From Panaeolus papilionaceus (lineage: Eukaryota; Basidiomycota; Agaricomycetes; Agaricales), in NCBI GenBank assembly GCA_015501605.1, contig JADNRZ010000001.1, positions 744,001 through 808,000 on the forward strand: DNA of 64,000 nt, in the 5' to 3' direction. The translations under genes and the position numbers were made by a program. Positions within the stretch are counted from its first letter, which is position 1. Each line of letters starts with the position of its first letter. A model generated the notes under the pieces. It ran no database searches. It saw only the letters and a program-made list of their open reading frames with translations, and was not told the DNA's origin. Shown in pieces: positions 12,725 through 26,347 of this stretch.

Positions 12725-13454
12725 TTAGATTCGCCTTGGGGTCCTTTGGTTCGAAGGAAGAGACCAGGGCATTGTCGATGTTCCGGGTGCAGCGGTGGCC
12801 AATACATTAGGCCTCTGCTGGAGATTGACCCAATGCATAGGAACAAGTGGCCGATGCAGAGGAAGTAGAGTAGCAGGATGGACACTTGCTCTGTGGTTCA
12901 AGGGTAAAGGTGGTTGTGTAGCCGCAGGCGCCCATGTTTGGCCAGGTGTTTCGCTCCTGCCTCGAGAGTCTGGCCTTCCATTCAAACTTCCTTGAGCCGC
13001 ATTGGTAATAGACGGGACATTCGGAGCCATGGCGCTGTGTGGCTGCGTCTTCGCAGTCCGGACTCGTTTCTGGGATACGTTCCGGGGCCCTGTAGCCAAA
13101 CGTTTCCTCTTACGAGGGGATACCCCATTGGTGATACATGATGCCCCTTGTTGAGGTGGGATATGACCGCTTGCTATCCCTTCATTTAGCCATCTCCTGT
13201 TGATACGGACATTAGAACGAGTCTCGGAAATTATAGGTCGCAACATACCACATGAAGGGGGGTAAATGCGGATCATCTTCTGTTAATGGAGGAAGAGCCA
13301 CTGCTGGCATCCTGGCAGCTGTGGTCTCAACATAATTGATGTAGTGGTCAACTTCAGGGCTGAGATCAGGTAGCCTGGTTCTGGTGGCGTCCCTTACGGC
13401 GGTATTATTGACGAGCCTGAGCTTCGAGGGGATGATCGAGGTTCGTTGTGACAT
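12725..13454 (-). CDS. Unrecognised proline-rich basic protein
   Basis: There are two exons. The first begins at ATG 13454 (MSQRTSIIPSKLRL) and ends in a donor GTATGT after PPFMW. A phase-2 join skips about 50 nt to RWLNEGIASGHIPPQQG, and the stop is at 12725. The product is about 225 residues. Its N-terminal part is mixed-charge (LPDLSPEVDHYINYVETTAAR). Its C-terminal half is proline/alanine/asparagine-rich with a basic patch SPRKRKR and QKRVRTAK, suggesting a nuclear protein. No domain is recognised. It sits between two helicase copies and is read in the same direction. Upstream (13575-13640) is a cluster of GACGCG repeats. Confidence 0.5.
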
Positions 13455-14078
13455 ATCTTCCGGAGATAACTTGATGATGGTCGAAGTTCGTTCAAAGGGA
13501 AGTAGCGCTGAGTGTTATAGGAGCTAATATTGAGAACTGGTGGTGAGTGTTAGAAGTAAGGGAGGGAAGGACCAGACGCGACTTAATTATATCCACGCCA
13601 CTCATAGCACTTCATTATTGCGCGTGACGCGACGCGGGTCATCCCGTTGTCGATTGATCAACAAAAACAATGCCAACGGAAAGTTGCATTGTTGGGAGAA
13701 TATCGCGGACCCTTTGACAATTGGCTAACAGGGAATCAACGAGAGAGCTGGTTCGATATAATGCAATAACATCTAAGCTCTCAATAATAATAATAAATCA
13801 TAGTTGATTGCATTAAGTATAGACGATAAACATAATGCATAGCGATACATAGGTTCAAAGATGCAAAGAGAAACTACAGACAAATACTTACAAAATAAGC
13901 TACAGGATGTGAGTTACGAGATACAATGAGATGCAATGCGGATGGATAAAATGAATGCGGAGGATAAAGCTAAAAAGTGATCGAGGTAAATAGGTAGGAT
14001 GGACAAAGTATATGTGATGGAGATATGATCCAGCGAGCGACGAAAGCAATGAGCGTCCAGAAACCAAACAGGCGAGTT
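13455..14078. other. Intergenic, no gene seen
   Basis: The stretch contains GACGCG/CGCGACGCG motifs at about 13573-13638, near the promoter of the preceding minus-strand gene. An A/T-rich part between 13740 and 13990 is likely the 3' flank of the zinc-finger gene. No coding or repeat structure was recognised. Confidence 0.3.
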
Positions 14079-15086
14079 TCATTTTCTGCATGTCTTGCGA
14101 TGTTTCTTCTCATTTCGGGGAGCAATTTCCGTCTTGCCACAACGAGCGCAGTTGAAGAAATTCTCCTTGACGTGGGTTTGAATGTGTCGGAGAAGGGAAC
14201 TCTCTGCTCTCTGCTCCGTGCAGCCAAGCCATTGACAACTCAATTGTTTGCCGCCCTGGTGTTTCTGTCTGATACCGTGTTTTTTGGTGAGATGATTGCT
14301 GTACTCCTTGAAAGTATAGAAACTTTTCTTCCACTCGCAACGGTTGTATTTGCACCTGAAAGGAAAGTGCAAAATTCTCTCTCCATCTTCCTGGTATCCG
14401 TACTCTGCCAGGTCCCGTGGCCCAGTAGTAGGGATGCTGGTAGGACTAGGAGTTGGACTGGGGGATAGAGCATTGGGGGGTGTTGAGGGAGGTGTAGTCA
14501 AAGGAGACAGAAGGGGAGAGCTACTTAAAGGTGTAGCGACAGGAATAGACGAGGCATCCGGCATCTCTTCATCGCTGTCCTGGACAGTAGCAAACGATCC
14601 CTCTCCTTGATCGCCACTAGAGGCTGCAACCTGCTCAGCCACAGGAAGAGACAAAGCATCCGGCATATCTTCATTGCTGTCGAAGGCGGTAGCAGACAAT
14701 CCTTCTCCTTGATGATCGCCACTAGAGACTGCGACCTGCGCAGCGACTTGTCTCTCAAGATCCTCATCACATAGGATTCTGTTAATAAAGCCATTAGCAT
14801 AGACGCGTACTACGAGATTTGAAGCCACTCACGGGTCATCATCATCCTCGTCCTCTTCTCCAACAACGATGTAACCAGAGCTATATTGCTTGCTGATCGT
14901 GCTCCAATTCGTGCCGAAGTCAAAGCGGCTCTGCAGGTATGGATAGTGGATACTGTACATCCCTCGTATAGACCTGGGACGGGAGCCGCTGAAGGAAGGA
15001 CTAGCACTGGATACAGGCGAATGCCAAAGCTCGCAGCCAATGCCATCAGGCGTGCACCAATGGGAGCATTTGTGTTCGAAAGCCAT
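14079..15086 (-). CDS. C2H2 zinc-finger protein with acidic tandem repeat
   Basis: The gene has two exons. The first starts at 15086 (MAFEHKCSHWCTPDG) and ends in the acidic run EDEDDDDP. A 51-nt intron (GTGAGT...AACAG) joins in phase to ILCDEDLERQVAAQ. The middle region carries two near-repeats of about 33 residues, each holding SSGD-QGEG and DS(N/D)E(D/E)MPDA. A serine/threonine/proline-rich spacer follows. The C-terminus has three fingers: C-x4-C...H-x4-H (CKYNRCEWKK...HLTKKH), a second C-x4-C...H-x3-H (CQWLGCTEQ...HIQTH), and a last one of C-x2-C...H-x3-C type (CARCGKTEIA...HRKTC). This is a probable nuclear DNA- or RNA-binding regulator; target unknown. An ACGCGT box lies at 15244-15249, about 160 bp upstream of the start. 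Confidence 0.75.
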
Positions 15087-15867
15087 ATGAAACTAAGAGA
15101 AAAGTAGATAGTAAGAGAGATAGTAAGCGTGGCAACTGGTATACAGAGTTTCAATGGAAACGAATGGCTAGTTCGAAGAGGATGAAGATTAGAAAGTCTG
15201 AGCGAAAGCATTAGCGCTTTTAAAGTGTTGTCACGTGTAACAGACGCGTTATGTTTCGCGTGACGCACATGATGACTTGCCTCAAACAGAGGTTTCCCCA
15301 TCTCCCATCTCCCAATTTAGGCAAGACGACGCTGAGCGGGCCCAGGGACTGCTGTTGACCATGGTCGGCCCATTGTCTGCGCTCAATACAATATGTGCTA
15401 CCGGCCCCTCTGCCTTTATTCATGAATTGTTACCAGGGCATTAGGGTCGTGGACCCTCCGAGGCTCCGACGACCCCAATATACTATGTTAGAAATCCACA
15501 ACTTGAAGATGGATTAATTTGAAGAACTCTCATGATCTACAAACGATTCATGGCTAGGCATTTCCGAAGAATCGGGACAATGTAAGCTTACTTTGTCTAT
15601 TCAGATCAGATGGCTGGTACCAATGACCCTTTCGGTGTCACTGAGTGAGCTGCTAAGCAGAAAACATTGCTCACTTTAACATGACAGAAGGCATGATGAG
15701 CTCGCAAACACACTCGTACGCTCGTCATAAATCACTGAAGTAACGATAAGCGACGAGATATAATATTGCAACAATGTAATACAAAAAATGATAAAATGTC
15801 CAAAAAAGTTTAATATGAAGGATATGAGGCGCAGCAGGAAGACAAAGTCACTTGTACAACTTCATAA
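15087..15867. other. Intergenic with ACGCGT box
   Basis: The gap holds the zinc-finger gene promoter (ACGCGT at 15244-15249, with TTCGCGTGACGC a few bases further on) and the 3' flank of helicase copy 3. The part from 15480 to 15860 is A/T-rich. I see no gene in it. Confidence 0.3.
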
Positions 15868-18800
15868 TTACTCGACATCCCTCCAAGGCCTGTCCACACC
15901 AGCATTATCATCATCACCCACCTCCTTCATTGTCATCTCCTCCATCCGCCTCGTAAACTCACTCATATCTAGCCCAGCCTTATCCCGAACAAGCGCATCG
16001 TAGCCGCCCGCCTCGTTGACCTCTTCCTGTGGGTCCCAGGTTATTGCTGGACCGGTCCACCCACCATTGTTGTGGATATAGTTGAGGAACGACCTCCACA
16101 GGGGGTCGAGAGAGAGGACTTGAGGGTCCCCAACAACGATGAGGAGAGCTTGGGCTCGGGTCACAGCAACTGAAAAGGGGCGAGGTCAGAAGGTGCAAGA
16201 CAAATCCATGACGAAAATGACACACCATTGAATCGACGCGGATTGGCGACGAAGCCCAAAGTATGACGGAGGTCATACTCAATAAAATCTCTGCTGCTTC
16301 GGACAGTCGAGATAATGATAACACGGCGCTCCTGATAAAGAGTATAAGCACACATAAAAATGAGTCATTGATTCGCCTACCTGGCCTTGGAACTCCTCAA
16401 CGGAGCCAACCTTGACACCATCCGCAACACTTCTCAACGCAGTTCGAAGTTTGACTACTTGAGCGTGGTATGGGGCGATAATACCAATATCATTATCAGC
16501 TACGCAAAGTAATTTATCAGACCCAACACGAGAAAGAGATTCGAACGACGGTGTCAACTCACTTGTCCTAAACTGCCTATCCTCCTTCAACTTCTGCACA
16601 TACTGCTTGATTTGCACGACCTCATCGATATTGAAAAACGAGGGGGACGAAGCTTCGCGGTCATCTTTGCCAGAAACAGCATGGAAAACGATTGGAAATT
16701 TGGGAGAAGGTAGGTACGACGACCCAATGAAGCTACTAATGACCCGGCGGTCAGCGCAGGCCTCGAGCTCAGCACCATAGAATCTTTCATTTGGGAATTT
16801 TAGAATCGCAGCGTGTGACCGGAAGTTTTTGATAAGTTTTACAACGCTAATAAAGAAGTGTGAGAGTTAGTCGAGGTATGAAGGCACGTATAGAGTGGTG
16901 ACATACCAATAGTCCCTTCCATTTTGCAAATCATAAACCTCACTCTCCATCAACCGCTCCAAAAAGCTCCTCTCGAGCCCCAGCTTCATAGCCACCGTTG
17001 ATCTGATAATAGGACCCAGCTGCTTCGGGTCCCCACTCAACACGAAGTTTGTATTGGCGTCGCCGAGGAGCTTCATGCACATCACAGCCTCAGGCTCAGT
17101 CGCCTGGCCAGCCTCGTCCACGAAAATATGACTGAAATGACCTCGAGGCATGCCAATCCCTGAAGCGAACGACGACGACACGCAGGTGCTCACAATAACC
17201 CTGAAACCCTTGATTCTTGCCATATTGGAAGGGACTGAAAACACCCCGTCAGCAGTTGTGCAAGTGAAGTCGAGGAGACAATCTGGGCATTGGCTCTTGT
17301 GGCGCGAAGGGGCATAGAACCTGAAGAGTTGGTCCTTGGTAAGCGCTGACGTTCCGAAGACAGACTTGTCTGTAAGCCGAAGCGCAATGAGGTCTGCAGC
17401 CGAATTACTCGGTGCACATGCGAAGATACGAGCTTGAGGGTTCGCAGCGAGAACTTGCTGGATACATTCAATCATAGTGATCGTCTTTCCCGTTCCTGGC
17501 CTATGCATAGGTTAGTGAAGGGACACATACTCGAGAGGAATCAAATGCTCACGGGCCAAAGATGATAAACGGCAGCGAGCCAGGCTGCATTGCCATGACC
17601 CCAGCAACAGCTTGAAGCTGTGGTTCGTTCGTTTCAATGAGACGATTGAACAACCGCAGGGGTACCTCCGCAGGCCTTCGTGAAACTAAATAGTCGAGGT
17701 CAGCCTGAGACGGGAAGAACACTCTCGATTGGGTGAACACCGTGTCCATGGCTTGGTGTTGCCTTCGAGTCGGGATCCGGTTCAACTTGAACCTCACATG
17801 GAAGCGCTTGGTGGGGCTGTGGTGGTTGCCAAAGTTCATATGGAAGCAAAGTCCCACTTCGAGTTGCCGAACAACATGTACGTGGCCTTCGTACCACTTT
17901 CCAGTAGTCGAGCCCTCTTCCTGAACGAGGATTCGGTCACCTGCCAAACTGTCGGTCAGTTCAACCAATGATATGAAGTTGTAAAATACTCACCAATCAG
18001 GACACTTGGCCTCTTTTCAGCAAGACCTGGGACAACAAGGCTTGACGCTTTGGTCAGAGACGGGAACAAATAGCGCAATAAAAAAAGGGAACTCACTAAT
18101 AATACCTGTTGTGACGTGTCAGAGTCGCGTTAGGGATGTCGTAGCGTTCCAGGTCGCGTCTACGTAGCGAATCGAACATGAGATCTCTCCCGAGCAGAAT
18201 AAGCCGTAACTTGAAAGCACTTACTCCGCCTTGTGTTCCTCAACCCAAAGAAGCAGCTTAAACCACCGACCATAAGAAGCTGAATCAAACGACGCAGGCA
18301 TCATTTTTTGGACTTCTTGCAGTGTTCGTCCAGTGGATAACGTATCGTTGTCCAACACACGCTTTAGATACTCCGGGGTGTCAGCCTTGGGGAGCCTCCC
18401 AATGTATTGAATGACAGTCTGAGCAGGTGGCTTTTCTCCAGGCACAACATCGGCATCTGCGACAACCTGGCGTTTCGTACGGGTTCGTGGAATGTATGGT
18501 GCCCGTGGCTGAAGTTCTTGGTGGAGGGTTTGGTCGCCTACAACAGCGCGGAGAACGCGCACAATCACGAATGTCTGTTTCAGACGTGCGTCTTCGAATG
18601 TGAGTTCGAGACGGTCTTCATAACGACCGACAAAGGAATTGCGAAAAGTGAGTTGAAATCGGAGAGGTCGAAGGTTGGTGATAGTGGCCAAGCTGGGAGT
18701 CAATGTCACAGAAAAACTAATGACACCCGCGTCAGAGGAGAGTAATGAAAAGGTATGTATACAACGACGTACCCTGGACTTGACCCAACCACAGATCCCT

Positions 18801-19419
18801 GCTTAGATGCCAACTTGACATCACGAAGAAAGACCCGCGCATTGGCCTCTGATATGGCAATGCAACCCTCTTTCTGAACTCCAGCCTTTGCAAGAAGTGG
18901 ATCAACGAACTTGAAATCGAATTCACCAGTGATTGTAACACTTCCGCGGTCCATTTCGGCATTCTGCAGAGCAGTCTGATAGCTGGTGAACCGAATGCGC
19001 GCTGCGTGAAGTCTTCCTGCGAGATGGTTGTTCCAGTCTACCGCCCGGACGGTGCAATTACACGTGCTACAGACGCTGAGGGTCGCAGTGGGCTTGGGCT
19101 CAGAAGGGTCTATGTCTGGGGATACTGTGAGGGATTTTGCCTTCTTTTGGTGCTTCGTGCTCCGTACATGACTATCCCATGCTACACTGACATTGGTGTT
19201 GCAAATAGTGCAATGTGCAGATCCGTACAAATATCGACCCGATTGAGAAGCAGCGGCACGTTTCTGATGTTTCTTGGTGCGTCGGTGGACCTTCAAAAGC
19301 TCTTCTGAGCCAAAGACCATTGAACAGATTTCGCATGTAAGGACATTATGCAAATGAGGGCAACCAGGGCGAGAGCATGTCCCATGAGCGAGAACATCCG
19401 GGCAATTTTGTATAGGCAT
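15868..19419 (-). CDS. SDE3/MOV10-like SF1 RNA helicase, copy 3
   Basis: Third paralogue of the helicase array. The ATG at 19419 ([15 protein letters not shown]) directly precedes a CCCH-like finger (C-x8-C-x4-C-x3-H), then U1-type C2H2 fingers (CEICSMVF...[32 protein letters not shown]). The beta-rich domain has [13 protein letters not shown] and VVGDQ. The helicase core has [81 protein letters not shown] and the NGGWTGP block, ending DRPWRDVE. No frame break was found across about ten introns. It reads clearly closer to copy 2 than to copy 1. The family acts in RNA silencing or RNA decay; the role here is inferred. An in-frame ATG at 19461 is less likely because it adds only a short non-conserved leader. 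Confidence 0.9.
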
Positions 19420-20231
19420 GCCTAGACGGTAGTAAAAAGGTGAGTAAAAAACCGATGACAAAAAATGAAGAAGACGGGGGGAGGAGAAAGAGGCGAACGC
19501 AATGGGAAAATGAGGCTGGGCGTATATATAACACCCCGGCGATACCCGCTGACCGAGAGATGCTCAGTGTATCGTATACTTATGCCGTCCAAAGAACCCC
19601 GGGCACGTGTCACCATTCTGGGCCTGTCGCTACATTCCAGGCTCCTTCTCACGTCGAATACTTACTTGTTACGACCACTTACTGTCCGCTCGTTTGTTGA
19701 GAATGATTTTGAGAGAATTTGCGGAGGAAACAAGGTGAAATCGAATGAACTGGTTGGAAATCCGGGAGTGTGCTGTTAGGGGTGAAGATTGATCCTTGGG
19801 CGCCTATCGGTAAGGTACTATCGATGGATCCAACGTGGTCTTTCGCAGGATTGTGGGGCAGTGTGAGAGAATCAATGTCATTCCTCCATTGTGGGTCCAT
19901 CTTACACATGCCCTGATGTCAAAAATGGGGCCAAAGTGCGTCAGTGGGTATTTGGACACCGGGACAGCGCATATAGTGGAGTGACTCACAGTTACAGTAT
20001 AACCCACATACATGCCACCTTCTCGTTTCCTAAGGCTAGAGTTAATCAATGCGGCTGTTGCAAGTTCGTCGCTTCTAATAGTCTTGAGCGTCTATTCATC
20101 ACGGATATGCGCAATATACCTAGAGATCTCAACCCGTGCATGCAAATTTCGAAAATACAACCAATGAAATTAAGAATCATACTGATACACAAAAATGAGG
20201 AAAAAGGACGATGCGAAACGCCAACTCCCAT
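19420..20231. other. Intergenic between helicase copy 3 and RPT6
   Basis: This holds the upstream region of helicase copy 3 (a gtatatataac TATA-like run near 19520) and the 3' flank of RPT6. No ACGCGT box was seen in the part next to the helicase, unlike copies 1 and 2. No gene was recognised. Confidence 0.3.
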
Positions 20232-21755
<1,524 letters not shown>

Positions 21756-22531
21756 TCTTCTCCTTGATCTTCACTGGTTTAAAGTCTAGTATAAAGAATT
21801 ATAAGCCTGACCGTTAAAAGAGATGTAGGTACGGGGTAATGTGAGGACGGTGATGTGGAGATTGAGACGAGTTGGAATTGAATGGATCAAGGAAGAGGCG
21901 TACGCGTCCTCTTTGTTTGTATCTGAGGGTTATGACAAACACGATATATATACAACTCTGCGGACCGGCGGTGCGGTTGCTCTTCGAAGGGCTGGTTTGA
22001 ATCTTGAGAAGGGATTGCTTCGGTTCTTTTTTAATTTGACGTTGGAATGTCCATCGATGGCGAAGGTTGAAACAAGGGGAAGATTTACAATTTTGTTGGA
22101 TGTTGTGGTTCTGTTGATGATGAAGGCTGAGGAGCTGTCGAGGTCATGGTCTTGAACATCTCAGACTTGGTTTCTCCTCCAATAAAAATCATAAAATACT
22201 CTAAAACAAATTCATACGCCTGCATAATGCCTCATGTGTCCTCCCGAAAAGGTGGCGTGAGAGGGGGAGCTTAATTATGGAGGTTTTTTTTTTGCGACAT
22301 AGAAAAAAGTGAAATTTTTTCTATGGTCGTAGACTTCTAGTCTCTAGGGCCATTTTATAAAGTAAAATAATCCCTCTAATAAACCTAATAAAAATATTAT
22401 AATCCATCGCCATTGTTTCAATATCCAAAGTGGAAAACAGCGTTTGAATTTAATTGGAGGTGTGCTTACATCAGCCAACTGTTCTTTGTCGTGGACGACG
22501 ACGAGGCTTGAATTTAGTCGTCGAGTCAAGA
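21756..22531. promoter_or_regulatory. Bidirectional promoter of RPT6 and BUR1-like kinase
   Basis: The two genes are transcribed away from each other from this 776-bp gap. An ACGCGT box sits at 21902-21907, about 147 bp upstream of the RPT6 start. A T-rich stretch lies at about 22286-22330. An open frame at 21841-22155 is judged spurious. Confidence 0.4.
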
Positions 22532-25500
22532 ATGCCTACAACGCCCAAGAAAAGACCAGCATCGCGGTCTCCTTATGGCGCAAGACATTCAAAACGACCT
22601 GTTACTTCTTCACCAGAGGAAGGCGAGCTAGACGATTCAGAACCTGTCCTTCCACCAAACCACTCATTACCACAACTACCTTCATCATCACAACAACACC
22701 ACTCACAACAACATAACCAGTTTGGAGGAAATCCAGGTCATCTAAATAATAATAATAACATTAATTCACATCCTCCTTCACATCCTTTTATTCTCCCTAT
22801 TTCACTACCCGCTAAACCACTACCTCCCTCTGGTTCAGCTGCTAAACCAAAAACTGTCCCTTTTCCGTTCAAGAAGAAAACAGAGCCCCCAAATGCTAAT
22901 GGATCAGGCGCCGATTCAACGAATAACGCGAAAGGAGGGTCTGTTACTGCTGGGATCAACGTCTTGGAACAATTCGCAGAGAAGACGAGAGCGAAGGATG
23001 AGTCGAATAGAAGACATCGGACGGGGCCTGGTCCTTCTGGAGGGATGATGTCTGGTTCCAAACCAGGGGGTGAGACTTGGCTGCCACCGTCTTCCTATGG
23101 CTCTTCGAGTGGACCATCGGGCAGGATGTATGACTTGGACAGGGATAGGGATAGGGATGGGAGAGGGAGGAGACTGTCACCACCTAGACGATATTCTCGG
23201 TCACGGTCGATTTCCCCGGCGAACCGACATAGATTGCCCAATCGGGGATCTCCTGAGCTGGCCAGCTTTAGCCCATTGTCGAGGAGAGACAGATCTTGGG
23301 AGCGTGCTGATGATAGAGACAGGGACAGGGATAGGGAAAGAGATTGGGAGAGAGAGCGAGAACGAGACAGGGAGAGAGACAGAGACAGAGACAGGGATAG
23401 GGGATATGATAGACGTGATGATGACAGGCATTATCGACCAGGATGGACAAGAACAAGTGATCATTATAGACCAAGGTCACCAAGTCCTGCAAATTCTTCG
23501 TCTTCATTCCGTTACCCGTCAAGACTACCACCGCCACCGCCATCATTGCCACCACCTCCTCATCTGACCCATGCTATCAGTAATAACTCTAATGAAACAC
23601 CAGCACCGCCGCCGCCACAACCACCAGCACCACCAGCAGAAGATTTGGGTCCAAGACCACCGTCGTCTACACCACCACCTGCCCCTCCACCGGATGAACG
23701 TCTCCTCAGAGAACCACCTCCACCACCACCACTGGACACCCGTGGATCATCGCATATAAAATTTAGCATGGGTGCAAAGAAACCGGATGTCCATCCCCCT
23801 CGTGAAGTGCAACCCATCCAACAACTCTATCAACAGCATCATCAACCTCCACCGTCTCACCTACCACCACCACCGCCTCCCCCCACTAACAATTCAAATT
23901 ACCCATCTAAACCACCTGGTCTTCCTGAACCCGACCATCCGCGGTTACCCCCCAAACCAGGATACGCACCTGATCATCCGCCGCTTCCATCTTCTCAACC
24001 CCCTGCGCACCCTCCTCCCCCTCCCTCTGTTCATCCGCCACAAAGTGCTGCCCCAAGGCCGGTGGCGAGAGATGCGAGCATGGCTGGACCGAGTACGGGT
24101 CCCCATGGTGCGGGTATGCCGAGAGTGAGACCGGTGCGGAGAAAACAGCCTGTGAGAAGGAGTGTGAAGCAAGAGATGCAGGCGTATGGTAGGACGTTTG
24201 TGGGGTGTGGTCAGCAGGGTGATTATGAGGCTACTACGAAGTTGGGTGAAGGAACATTTGGGTGAGTTTTCTGTTTTAAAAATAAATTAACTGGGGGTTG
24301 AAGCTGATTTTCCTTCTTCTCTGATGATAGTGAGGTCCATAAAGCAGTTCAAAAATCGACTGGAAGGATTGTAGCGCTCAAGAGGATTTTGATGCATAAT
24401 GAGAAGGAGGGTATGCCTGTGACTGCTCTGCGTGAAATCAAGATCCTCAAGGCGCTTAAACATCCTTGTATTGTCGATATTCTGGATATGTTTGTGGTCA
24501 GGAGTGAGTTTTTTTTCTTTCTCTTCTATCCGCCTGTATAATTTGCTAAATGCGTGCTCCTTAGGCACAGAGAAAGATCCATTGTCGGTGTACATGGTAT
24601 TCCCCTACATGGATCATGATTTGGCGGGGTTACTTGAGAACGAACGCGTCAAACTACAACCCAGTCATATCAAACTGTACATGAAGCAGTTGCTGGAAGG
24701 CACCGAGTACATGCATCGGGTACGCTTTTCTTCCTCTTATATTCGTAATATATTATTTACGAGCCTTCTTTTTCGAAAAAATAGAACCACATCCTTCATC
24801 GTGACATGAAAGCCGCCAACCTGCTCATCTCCAACAACGGATCCCTCAGGATCGCCGATTTTGGTCTAGCCCGCTCCTACGACCCCAACATCACTAAAGA
24901 CGGACCACCCTCGTCCTCCAACCCCTCCTCTTCTTCCTCCACACCCGCACCTCCCAAGCGCAAATACACCAACTGCGTCGTGACGCGGTGGTACCGCCCC
25001 CCAGAGCTGCTTCTCGGAGCGCGCCAGTATGGTGGTGAAGTTGATATTTGGGGCATCGGGTGTGTGCTTGGAGAGATGTTCACCAGGAGGCCTATATTGC
25101 CTGGGACGAGCGATTTGGACCAGCTTGAGAAGATTTGGCATTTGTGTGGGAGTCCTAATCAGTTTAATTGGCCGTATTTTGAGGAGCTACCGGGGTGTGA
25201 GGGTGTTATTAGGTTTAATAGTCATCCTAGGAGATTGAGGGATGTCTATGAGAGGTGGGTGTTTTTTTCTTCTCCTTGGCCTTGCGAGCTTGCTTGTCAG
25301 GAGTGGGCTATTCTGGTTTTGCGTGGTTTGCTGATGATGCATTTGTTTCACTTATTTATAGTATTGGGACGGAAACTGTCGATCTTTTGGACAAGCTGTT
25401 GATTATCAACCCGAAGCAGCGAATTACGGCGAGTGAAGCATTGGACCATGAGTATTTCTGGACCGATCCTATGCCTGCTGATCCGAAAACGTGTGTCTCA

Positions 25501-26347
25501 TTTCTTTGGCTCTTTGCCCCTTATTTTTTCTTGCCTTATTGTTATGAAAACCTCTTACTGATCATTTTTCTTTCTATAATCATGTAGAATGCCCTCATAC
25601 GAACCATCTCACGAATTTGACAAACGCGGACATCGGAATCATCACCCGCCTCTTCCAGCCGTCCCGCCGATGCAGATGGGAGATCACCAGAACCGGGGAG
25701 GTGGCCATCATGGAGGTGTCGCGCCCCCTGGGGCTGGGTTTAATAGGCAGGGCAGTATGGGGATGAATATGCCCATGGGTGTGAATGGGCTGCCAGGCCC
25801 GCCTGGTTTGCCGCAGCCCCCGCAGATGCATGGTGCGCCTCCCTACGGGGTGGGTCCTCCTGGAGGTGGAGGATACGGAGGAGGATATGATAGAGGCCGT
25901 AGACCGCCTGGTAGTGGCTATCCAGGCGGCCCGCCCCTGCCAAATGCGATGGGAGGACCTGGTCCGTATAATGGTGGTGGTGGTGGTGGTGGATATAATA
26001 ATAGAGGAGGACCGGGTATGCCGCCACCTGGTGGACCTGGTGGAGGAGGATACGGAAGACAGGGACATGGGGGACATAATAGAGATCGATGGGGAGGAGG
26101 AGGAAGAGGCGGACAACCGGGGGGACCGTCTGGAGGAGGGGGAGGGGCAAATAGACCACCTCCACCGATACCTGGGCTGCCTGCCCGTCCTGTTGCACCG
26201 CTGGGTATTAGTGGGGCTCCTACTGGGGATAGAATACCACCGCCTGGGAGAGGTGGAGGTGGTGGGCCACCTGGACGGCAGTATCCCAATCCACCACCTC
26301 CTCCGCCACCAGGTGCTGAAGGAGGTGGAGGGCTGAATTATGGCTGA
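22532..26347 (+). CDS. BUR1: BUR1/CDK9-type cyclin-dependent kinase with long low-complexity arms
   Basis: Serine/threonine kinase of the P-TEFb type, expected to phosphorylate the RNA polymerase II tail and elongation factors. The start at 22532 ([13 protein letters not shown]) is chosen for its context; an in-frame ATG at 22454 is less conserved-looking. About 560 residues precede the kinase: [12 protein letters not shown], an arginine/serine plus long RD/RE run (23300-23420), then a polyproline/histidine region. Kinase motifs are GEGTFGEVHKA, VALKRI, the [11 protein letters not shown] helix (PITALRE-like), [27 protein letters not shown] with a serine/proline insert, [23 protein letters not shown], and the Bur1/Cdk9-type tail motif [15 protein letters not shown]-terminal Gly/Pro/Arg-rich tail of about 240 residues follows. 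Both arms are unusually long. CDK12-type assignment is possible but fits less well because of [12 protein letters not shown] and PGCEGV. Confidence 0.88.
23300..23420 (+). repeat. Simple repeat coding RD/RE dipeptides
   Basis: Purine-rich GAGACAGGGA/GAGAGAGAGC-type repetition encodes alternating Arg-Asp and Arg-Glu dipeptides in the N-terminal arm of the BUR1-like kinase. Repeats of this kind tend to vary in length between strains. Confidence 0.7.

Noticed and set aside
1..13454. The basic proteins at 1-919 and 12725-13454 as duplicates accompanying each helicase copy
   Set aside because: They share only composition and a basic patch. No aligned segment was visible.
21841..22155. A 104-residue plus-strand frame between RPT6 and the kinase
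   Set aside because: It lies in the bidirectional promoter, has no recognised motif, and contains the ACGCGT box.
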